Source: Phycisphaeraceae bacterium
Lineage (GTDB): Bacteria > Planctomycetota > Phycisphaerae > Phycisphaerales > Phycisphaeraceae
Reading direction: 5' to 3'
Length of the DNA stretch: 64,000 bases
Assembly (NCBI GenBank): GCA_028284155.1
Contig: JANQSF010000054.1
Coordinates: forward strand, 62,001-126,000
Part shown: positions 58,456 through 64,000 of the stretch, piece by piece
Layout: each line of letters begins with the position of its first letter
Numbering within the stretch: position 1 is the stretch's first letter
Notes under the pieces: model-generated
What the model was told of the DNA's origin: nothing
The model's database searches: none
The model's input: the letters and a program-made list of their open reading frames with translations, nothing else
Program-made: the position numbers and the translations under genes

Positions 58456-59442
58456 TCAGCGCGTGTCCACGCGCTTCTGTTTGGCCAACCAGTTGATCGC
58501 CGCACCCATGTCGCCTTCGTGACCGCCCTCGAAGATCGTTACGCGCGCGGCGCCCGCGACACGTCGAAAGAGGACGCGGTGTTTGCGACCATCTTCGTCA
58601 GCACGCTCGGATGCCAACGCCTGTGGCACCTGGCGTTGCGTCGTCATGTGCGCGATTTGCTCGTCGGTGAGCTGACGCTTCACGTGCCCATTCGCTTTCG
58701 CCAGAATGTTGAACGCCCTCAGCGTATGGCTGACCGGCACGCTGCCCGTGTGTCCGTCGTGGATACCCGCTTGCAGGTCGATCGCCAAGCCCTTGGCGTT
58801 CGCCAAATGAGTCAGCGGCGACCGTTGGCGCAACTCCGCTTCCACCTTCGCGGAAGAGCCCGGCTTGCCGCCGACCACGGCTTCGATGTTGCCGGCGTAG
58901 TTCTTCCGCCCCGCCTGAGTCGTTTCCGCATGCCACGCGGCCAGGTCGCTGATACCCACCCACGCTGAAACGCCCGCCCACACACGCGGGTGTCGGCCGG
59001 CCATGAGCATCGCCATATGCCCGCCGCCCGATGTGCCCACGAGGTAAACGCGTCTGTCATCGATCGACGAGTCTTGCTTGACGTAAGCCACGGCGTCGAG
59101 CACATCCTGCACAGCCAACTCGCTGCCGCAGGCTTCGGGGCGTTTGTTCGGCCCACGGAAGTTCGGCTGAATGATCGCCCAGCCACGCTTCTCGCTCTCA
59201 GCCAGGCACGCGTCACCAAAGCCGCGCTGGTTGTAGCCGCCGCTCCACGTATGCAGCACGACAAGGAGTGGGACGCGCTTGCCATCAGGGACGTCGGGCG
59301 ACCAATACAACGCCGGCTCGGCAGCACCGTCGATCGTGCTCGTGACACGCACCGTGCGAAACGTCGCCGCGGCTTCGACCGGCGTCACGCCGGCGGACGC
59401 GGCGATCAGCATCACCATCGCAATGTCCCAAACGCTCCGCAT
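58456..59442 (-). CDS. secreted alpha/beta hydrolase, S9-like esterase/peptidase
   Basis: 328 residues with a Sec signal peptide (about 1-24). Nucleophile motif Gly-Thr-Ser-Gly-Gly-Gly-His with Ser near 139, an Asp in Ile-His-Asp-Gly-His-Thr near 226, and a late His in Glu-Gly-Gly-His-Glu-Gly-Asp near 309: the catalytic triad order of a prolyl-oligopeptidase-type or PHB-depolymerase-type hydrolase. Pro-Leu-Leu-Val-Val-Leu-His-Thr-Trp gives the oxyanion region. Substrate unknown, probably an ester or peptide outside the cytoplasm. Confidence 0.88.
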   Translation of the reverse strand: MRSVWDIAMVMLIAASAGVTPVEAAATFRTVRVTSTIDGAAEPALYWSPDVPDGKRVPLLVVLHTWSGGYNQRGFGDACLAESEKRGWAIIQPNFRGPNKRPEACGSELAVQDVLDAVAYVKQDSSIDDRRVYLVGTSGGGHMAMLMAGRHPRVWAGVSAWVGISDLAAWHAETTQAGRKNYAGNIEAVVGGKPGSSAKVEAELRQRSPLTHLANAKGLAIDLQAGIHDGHTGSVPVSHTLRAFNILAKANGHVKRQLTDEQIAHMTTQRQVPQALASERADEDGRKHRVLFRRVAGAARVTIFEGGHEGDMGAAINWLAKQKRVDTR

Positions 59443-59491
59443 GCCCTTCCCTTGTCGACACGGCAGTGTTCACACGCACACATGCCCCAGT

Positions 59492-60082
59492 TTACAGCCA
59501 CTCAAACCGCGCCAGCGCCACCGCGATCCACAACGCGGCCACGACGTACCGCGCATGCGCGAGCCGCCGCCGACGGGCCAACACCGCCTCCGTCGCGATC
59601 GTATCGAACAGCGGTTCGACGATCATCACCAACACCAGCAAGCCGAGCAGACAGGTCGAAATGACGGCCAAGGTCCGGTGCGTCTTATCGCGAGCGTCTT
59701 GGACAGCCTGCATGAGTTGTGCGTTTTCCGCCTCACGCTCGTCGATGACTTCCTGGATCTGACCGGGGATCGCATCGGCTGTCACGCCTGACGCACGGAG
59801 TTTCAATTCGGTGAGTTTGATCACTTCGGTCGTCTCTTGAACGAACGTATCGTGCGCCGCCTGCTCATCGACACCGCCTTTGAACAGGCGTTCGTAACGA
59901 CCGGGCGAGATTCGGCCCAGGACAAACGGCCCCAGCATCAGGCCGGTGGCGATCCCTGCGACGAGGATGTAGAGATCCCAATGGTTCGGACCCAGCCGAA
60001 CAGCGGGCGGCTTGTCGCGCGGATTGTCCGGGGGGGTGTTCGGCGGCGGGGCCGACTCCGGGCTGGACGATGCGTCACTCAT
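59492..60082 (-). CDS. hypothetical membrane protein with coiled coil
   Basis: 196 residues from the ATG at 60082. A Pro/Ser-rich N-terminus, one membrane segment (about 40-58), a helical/coiled-coil middle with Gln-Glu-Val-Ile-Asp-Glu-Arg-Glu-Ala-Glu-Asn, and two C-terminal membrane segments. I do not recognise the family. It is the gene immediately downstream of the 137-bp element copy B. Confidence 0.65.
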   Translation of the reverse strand: MSDASSSPESAPPPNTPPDNPRDKPPAVRLGPNHWDLYILVAGIATGLMLGPFVLGRISPGRYERLFKGGVDEQAAHDTFVQETTEVIKLTELKLRASGVTADAIPGQIQEVIDEREAENAQLMQAVQDARDKTHRTLAVISTCLLGLLVLVMIVEPLFDTIATEAVLARRRRLAHARYVVAALWIAVALARFEWL

Positions 60083-60113
60083 AGACCCAGCGTACACGAC
60101 CCTTGCAAACCTT

Positions 60114-60292
60114 TCAGCCGAACATCGGGGATCAACCCCCTCTCACCTTGGGATTGGGTCGGGGTGAGGGCTCTGCGCGGTCGAGCCACCCCTTATGAAT
60201 GCGTCACGGCTGCGCGGAACTCTCACCCGGCGGCAAAGCCGCCAACCTCTCCCAATGGGAGAGGTTGTTCAGGTCTGTCAGCCGAACATCGG
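60114..60292. repeat. 15-bp direct repeats bracketing element copy B
   Basis: TCAGCCGAACATCGG occurs at 60114-60128 and 60278-60292. The right copy encodes the last residues and stop of the gene at 60278-60634. The left copy lies on the far side of the element, as a target-site duplication would. Confidence 0.7.
60136..60272. repeat. 137-bp dispersed element, copy B
   Basis: Homologous to 47004-47139 over its full length, with conserved GGGGTGAGGGCTCTGCGCGG and GGGAGAGGTTGTTCAG. It also has internal small hairpins (GGCGGCAAAGCCGCC). Confidence 0.85.
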
Positions 60293-60634
60293 CGGCGCGG
60301 CCGCCAAAGGCGACCAGATGCCCTGACGCTGTGCGGCCTCGCGCACCCGTTCGAGCACGACCACGAGCACACGGACCTGCCGGTCGATCTGCGCCTCGCG
60401 CGCTTCGAGCGTGTCGGCCTGGTCGCCGCACTCGGTGGCGTAGTTCTGTGCGATGACGTGCCCGCGGATCTGGTCGGTCAGCCGAGCCACCGGCTGGTCG
60501 TGCGCGTGGTGCAGCAACTCCAGCAGGTCGTGCAGCAGCCAAGGGCTGACGAACGGCGGCGGGCCGGCCCCGTCACGCCAAGCCTCGTTCAACTCCCGCA
60601 TCGCCAGCGATTCCAAGACAGGGTCAATTGACAT
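60278..60634 (-). CDS. hypothetical protein, helical
   Basis: 118 residues with a perfect AAGGAGGT ribosome site before the ATG. It is largely helical and soluble (Leu-Leu-His-Asp-Leu-Leu-Glu-Leu-Leu-His-His-Ala-His near 33-45; Val-Arg-Val-Leu-Val-Val-Val-Leu-Glu). The last codons, Pro-Met-Phe-Gly-stop, lie in the 15-bp direct repeat flanking the mobile-looking element. Family unknown. Confidence 0.6.
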   Translation of the reverse strand: MSIDPVLESLAMRELNEAWRDGAGPPPFVSPWLLHDLLELLHHAHDQPVARLTDQIRGHVIAQNYATECGDQADTLEAREAQIDRQVRVLVVVLERVREAAQRQGIWSPLAAAPPMFG

Positions 60635-60784
60635 CGCGACCTCCTTGTGTCGGTCGCCCCCGACCCAAACAGCCGCCGGCCTCCAGGCCGACGGATCGTC
60701 CTGCTGGTTTCAACTCTGCCGCCCGGCTGGTCAGCCGGTCTCACTCATATGCCAATTGAAGGCTATGACCGATAACATCCACAA

Positions 60785-61219
60785 TCAAGACGCAGGCGGC
60801 GGAGGATTGAACCAAAAGAGCATTAGGTAGATCACGACACCCGTGACCGACACGTACACCCAAATCGGCACGGCCACACGTGCCAACCGCTTGTGCTTGT
60901 CGATCCGACCTTTCAGGCCGAACCGGATCAGGAGGATGGCGAACACGGGCACGGCTGCCGCAAGCGGTATATGTGTCGCAAGCACAATGTAATAGAACAC
61001 ACGGTCGAGCCCGTCGCCGTGGTAGGGCTTCTCGGGGTGCATCGAACGGTTCGCCAGGTATGACACCAGGAACAACGAAGACGCCACGAACGCCGCGATC
61101 ATCACTTTGCGGTGCGCAGCGATTCGCCCTCGCTTGACGAAAACGACGCCCACAATCAACAGGACCAAAGCCGTCAGATTCAGCACGGCGTTCATGTGGA
61201 CAAGGAATGGGGCGTTCAT
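60785..61219 (-). CDS. DUF420 membrane protein
   Basis: 144 residues with four membrane helices and conserved histidines (His-Met-Asn-Ala near 8, His-Arg-Lys near 36, Leu-Ala-Thr-His-Ile-Pro-Leu near 80, His-Lys-Arg near 108). DUF420 (related to CtaM) goes with cytochrome c oxidase assembly. Here it lies 87 bases after SCO1 on the same strand, which supports that role. Confidence 0.85.
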   Translation of the reverse strand: MNAPFLVHMNAVLNLTALVLLIVGVVFVKRGRIAAHRKVMIAAFVASSLFLVSYLANRSMHPEKPYHGDGLDRVFYYIVLATHIPLAAAVPVFAILLIRFGLKGRIDKHKRLARVAVPIWVYVSVTGVVIYLMLFWFNPPPPAS

Positions 61220-61306
61220 GGTTCGTTGATGAATGTCGAAGGTCGAAAGCTATGGCGACACTGTCTAGCGGCGTGTCCGTAGGTCCGCCTTCCGGTGATC
61301 GAGTTG

Positions 61307-61963
61307 TTATCGCGACTCATTGATTAACACGCGCAGGTCGTTCAGCAACGCGGCGCGTTCCGACTCGTCCAACGCGTCGTAGTTGCCGCGCAGCCGGCCT
61401 TCGCCGTCCACCAGCATGAAATTCGACGTGTGCGTGATCGGCATGGTTGGGCTGTCCGGCGCTTCGACGACGGACTGAAAGAATCCGGTCTCAATCAGTT
61501 GCCAGATCGCATCCTTCTGACCCGTTAACAGTTTCCATGTCTGGCCATTGCCGCCGTGCTGTTCGAGGAACGCGGTCAACACTTCTGGCGTGTCGTGCTC
61601 TGGGTCGACCGAGATCGACACCAGCCGAACGTCTGCCAGGCCGTCGATCGCCGCGAGCCGCTTCTGCAGCGCGGCCGTCTCGCGGACAATCTCCGGACAC
61701 GTCCCGGCGCAGCGCGTGAAGATGAACGACACGACCCAAATCTTGCCCTGTAGTTCCTCAGACCCGAATGGCTCGCCTGTCTGATCGGTCAGCGTGAACG
61801 TCGGCCCGGACAACGGCTCAATAAACGCCTGCTTCGACCAACTCAACGCTTCGCCGGTTTCGGTCGATCGCTTCATCGCGGTCATGGCGACCAGCGCGGT
61901 GACACCGGCGGCCGTCAGACCGATCAACACGAGCACGATGCGCCAGGCTGTCTTCTGCGTCAT
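61307..61963 (-). CDS. sco1: SCO1/SenC copper chaperone
   Basis: 218 residues with one N-terminal membrane anchor (about 8-28) and a thioredoxin-like domain outside. Copper ligands: Cys85 and Cys89 in Thr-Arg-Cys-Ala-Gly-Thr-Cys-Pro and His178 in Ile-Thr-His-Thr-Ser-Asn-Phe. SCO proteins load the CuA site of cytochrome c oxidase. Its start overlaps the stop of the ABC-2 permease by 4 bases (ATGA), so the two are co-translated. Confidence 0.95.
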   Translation of the reverse strand: MTQKTAWRIVLVLIGLTAAGVTALVAMTAMKRSTETGEALSWSKQAFIEPLSGPTFTLTDQTGEPFGSEELQGKIWVVSFIFTRCAGTCPEIVRETAALQKRLAAIDGLADVRLVSISVDPEHDTPEVLTAFLEQHGGNGQTWKLLTGQKDAIWQLIETGFFQSVVEAPDSPTMPITHTSNFMLVDGEGRLRGNYDALDESERAALLNDLRVLINESR

Positions 61964-62871
61964 GCCAGCCCGTCCTTGCGCGGCCGAGTGATCAAACGTG
62001 TCGCCAGCGCGACGATCACGACAGTAAACCCAAGCGTCACGCCCGCACCGACGGCGAAGTTCGAGTCACGGTATTGCCCGCTCAGCACGCCCTCGATCGT
62101 CCAATGCCCGTACGTCAACGGGTTGGCCCACATGACAACCCTCATCCAGACCGGCGCGCCGGACAGCGGGAACACCGCGCCGGACAGGAACCACATGGGC
62201 ATGAGGAAGACCATCATGATCGCGTGGAAGCCGGCCGTCGAGGTCATCGGCCAGGCGATACACAGGCCAAGCCCCGTCAACGCCATCGCGACGACGAACA
62301 TCGCGACCAGCGACAAGCCCATCGACAGCAGCGTCGCGCCCCAGTCTTCGACACCCGCCACGACGGGCCAAAGCAGCAGGAACACCGCGCCGTGAATCGT
62401 GGCGATCGTCGCGCCGCCCAGCACCTTGCCCATCGCGATGGCCAATCGAGGCGCGGGGGCGACCAACACGCCTTGAAGGAAACCTTCGCGTCGGTCTTCG
62501 ATCACGCTGATCGTTGAGAAGATCGCCGTGAACAACAGGATCATCGTCACGGCGCCGGTGAAGAAGTACTGATAGCCAAGTGCGACACCGCCGGCGGCAT
62601 CGCTTTCGGTTAACGCCTCACTCGTCGGCAGCGCCACGGCCGAGTTTAACCCCGCGCTGATCATGACCCAGAGAATCGCCGGCGTCACCAACGCACTGAC
62701 CACGCGGTTGCGCTGCCGAAAGAAACGAACCATCTCCCGCCGCCAGAGTGTCGAGGCCGCGGGCCAAAGCCCCGCGCGGCTTGAGCGCGGAGTGGACAAC
62801 GTTGACGACGGCGCATCGCGCGCAGCGTCGCCGGGCGTCGACTCCGTCGCGGGTTGGGCGGTTTCGCTCAT
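61960..62871 (-). CDS. ABC-2 type transporter permease
   Basis: 303 residues from the ATG at 62871; the longer frame to 63135 runs antisense into the next gene and was discarded. A polar N-terminus is followed by six membrane helices; Arg-Arg-Glu-Met-Val-Arg-Phe-Phe-Arg-Gln-Arg-Asn-Arg-Val precedes the first, and Glu-Asp-Arg-Arg-Glu-Gly-Phe-Leu-Gln-Gly lies in the first loop, both typical of ABC-2 permeases. In planctomycetes such a permease with an ATPase sits in the cytochrome oxidase maturation cluster beside SCO1 and DUF420. The ATPase is missing here: the gene upstream is on the other strand. Confidence 0.88.
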   Translation of the reverse strand: MSETAQPATESTPGDAARDAPSSTLSTPRSSRAGLWPAASTLWRREMVRFFRQRNRVVSALVTPAILWVMISAGLNSAVALPTSEALTESDAAGGVALGYQYFFTGAVTMILLFTAIFSTISVIEDRREGFLQGVLVAPAPRLAIAMGKVLGGATIATIHGAVFLLLWPVVAGVEDWGATLLSMGLSLVAMFVVAMALTGLGLCIAWPMTSTAGFHAIMMVFLMPMWFLSGAVFPLSGAPVWMRVVMWANPLTYGHWTIEGVLSGQYRDSNFAVGAGVTLGFTVVIVALATRLITRPRKDGLA

Positions 62872-62986
62872 GGGCTGATCCCGGTCGGGATCGTAGGTCA
62901 GGCGGTGTGGCGTGAACGTGCAATTCGTCCGAACAGGGGACATTTCGGCCCGCCAACCCCTGCCCGTTTCGCGTACGCTACTGACG

Positions 62987-64000
62987 ATGTCCACCATCCG
63001 CCCCGTCGCCGCGACCGACCTCGACACGCTGTTCAGCCTCGCCCACGAGACGACGTTCGGCCTGACCACGCTCCCGCGCGACCGCGACCTGCTCAAGCAG
63101 CGCATCGACGACTCACTCCGCGCGTTCGACACCATCGCGCAGAAGCCGACGGGCGAGGCCTACCTGTTCGTTCTCGAAGACGACCAAACGCAGCAGGTCG
63201 TCGGGACGAGCGGCATCGTCTCGAAGGTCGGCGGGTTCGAGCCGTGGTACGCCTACCGCATCGAGACGCAGGTACATCAATCGACGATGCTCGACATCCG
63301 CACCGAGCACCGCGCGCTGCACCTCGTCGCGGAACACAGCGGGCCGAGCGAGATCGGCAGCCTGTTCTTGAAACCGACCCACCGCCGCGGCGGGCTGGGT
63401 CGGCTGCTGTCGCTGAGCCGTTTCCTGTTCATCGCCGACCACCCGCACCACTTCGACGACGAGATCATCGCCGAGTTGCGCGGCGTCATCACCGACGAAG
63501 GCCAATCGCCCTTCTGGGACGCCGTTGGCAAGCACTTCTTTCAGATCGACTTTCCCAAGGCCGACTACCTGAGCATCGTGAACAAGGAGTTCATCGGCGA
63601 TCTGATGCCGACGCACCCGATCTACATACGCCTGTTGCCCAATGCGGCGCAAGAGGTGATCGGACAGGTCCACGAAAACACACGACCTGCGCGTGCGATG
63701 CTCGAACGCGAGGGCTTCCACTTCCGCGACATGGTGGACATCTTCGAGGCCGGCCCCGTCGTGCACTGTGCGCGTGACGAGATCCGGGCAGTGCGCGAAA
63801 GCCATCTCGCGACTGTGGCCGACATTGTCGACGACGCAATCGAACCGGCTGACAAGGTCGTCGCCAATGCGCGGCGTGACTACCGCGCGGTGATCGCCGG
63901 TGTTGAACCGATCGAAGGCGACAACGTCCGCATCACCCGCGCCACCGCGGCCGCGCTCCAAGTCGAACAAGACCAACAAGTCCGCTACGTACCGCTTCGC
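62987..64000 (+). CDS. astA: arginine N-succinyltransferase, 3' end outside window
   Basis: 338 codons to the window edge with no stop; the complete protein should be only slightly longer, since the family has about 340 residues. It starts Met-Ser-Thr-Ile-Arg-Pro-Val. Family-wide features are visible: Gly-Thr-Ser-Gly-Ile near residue 71, His-Arg-Arg-Gly-Gly-Leu-Gly-Arg-Leu-Leu-Ser (acetyl/succinyl-CoA phosphate site) near 135, Glu-Leu-Arg-Gly near residue 163 and Phe-Trp-Asp-Ala-Val-Gly-Lys-His-Phe-Phe near 176. It catalyses the first step of the arginine succinyltransferase pathway (succinyl-CoA + arginine). The other ast genes are not in view. Confidence 0.94.
   Translation, partial: MSTIRPVAATDLDTLFSLAHETTFGLTTLPRDRDLLKQRIDDSLRAFDTIAQKPTGEAYLFVLEDDQTQQVVGTSGIVSKVGGFEPWYAYRIETQVHQSTMLDIRTEHRALHLVAEHSGPSEIGSLFLKPTHRRGGLGRLLSLSRFLFIADHPHHFDDEIIAELRGVITDEGQSPFWDAVGKHFFQIDFPKADYLSIVNKEFIGDLMPTHPIYIRLLPNAAQEVIGQVHENTRPARAMLEREGFHFRDMVDIFEAGPVVHCARDEIRAVRESHLATVADIVDDAIEPADKVVANARRDYRAVIAGVEPIEGDNVRITRATAAALQVEQDQQVRYVPLR

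Noticed and set aside
61960..63135. Longer N-terminus for the ABC-2 permease
   Set aside because: The extra 88 codons are antisense to arginine N-succinyltransferase; the ATG at 62871 gives a normal permease.
1..64000. CRISPR arrays, tRNA or rRNA genes, integrases or transposases, defence islands
   Set aside because: None recognised on either strand; no regularly spaced repeats and no mobile-element proteins.

Overview
The window reads as a high-GC planctomycete chromosome, most likely class Phycisphaerae. The signs are a DUF1553 + DUF1501 + sulfatase cluster, a giant ThuA/PVC-type cytochrome c protein, two PEP-CTERM (exosortase-substrate) proteins, paired VCBS/ASPIC proteins, two prepilin-like proteins with a type IV-pilin N-terminus, and many sulfatases. 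This placement is inferred from gene families; there is no rRNA, tRNA, CRISPR array or phage module in the window.

Layout. 1-4.7 kb: end of a DUF1553 protein, a Tat-exported DUF1501 protein and a sulfatase lipoprotein, all on +. 5.4-6.6 kb: metK on -. 6.8-10.5 kb: four consecutive lipoproteins (two LpoB-like, one large COG3014-like, one YcfL-like), facing a cytoplasmic sulfatase. 12-18.6 kb, all on -: an L,D-transpeptidase, RarA carrying an odd insert, a small zinc-ribbon protein, a PEP-CTERM protein and a GntP permease. 18.7-28.8 kb: Fe-alcohol dehydrogenase, lone MlaE permease, CehA/McbA metallohydrolase, Fur regulator, FMN-reductase-like protein, flotillin, deiodinase-like protein, an Ntn asparaginase and a TsaE-YacG fusion. 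28.9-36.5 kb: the 1446-aa ThuA/heme protein divergent from an AraC/XylR-type regulator, then a LamG PEP-CTERM protein. 36.6-43.8 kb: two coupled VCBS/ASPIC proteins, a prepilin-like protein and a DUF2892 protein. 43.8-49.2 kb: fetAB, a third sulfatase and a Ser/Arg then His/Tyr-rich secreted protein. 49.4-53.2 kb: a fumarylacetoacetase-fold enzyme plus ketoglutarate-semialdehyde-type dehydrogenase, leuD and a thioredoxin-like protein. 53.4-58.4 kb: a DksA-like protein with a histone-H1-like tail, lspA, a class-I glutamine amidotransferase-like hydrolase, a second prepilin-like protein and threonine synthase. 58.4-64 kb: hydrolase, two unknown proteins, DUF420 - SCO1 - ABC-2 permease, and arginine N-succinyltransferase cut by the window edge.

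How the genes fit together. Much of the content is a polysaccharide-scavenging and cell-surface lifestyle: sulfatases, LamG and VCBS proteins, ThuA/heme dehydrogenase, XylR-like control and sugar-acid oxidation (KDA dehydratase-like + KGSADH-like). A second theme is envelope maintenance: Lpo-type lipoproteins, L,D-transpeptidase, LspA, MlaE and flotillin.

The strongest unexplained signal is in the DNA rather than in a gene cassette. Intergenic spaces are repeatedly filled by long near-perfect inverted repeats (arms about 23-33 nt) of several sequence families. Some sit between divergent genes, so they are not simply terminators; some are flanked by short direct repeats; and one of the same style lies in frame inside rarA. 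A separate 136/137-bp element occurs twice, and one copy is bracketed by a 15-bp direct repeat. Protein-level oddities are a TsaE-YacG fusion, the histone-tailed DksA-like protein that has lost three zinc cysteines, and a GntP permease with a large hydrophilic insert. No gap between genes exceeds about 300 bases.
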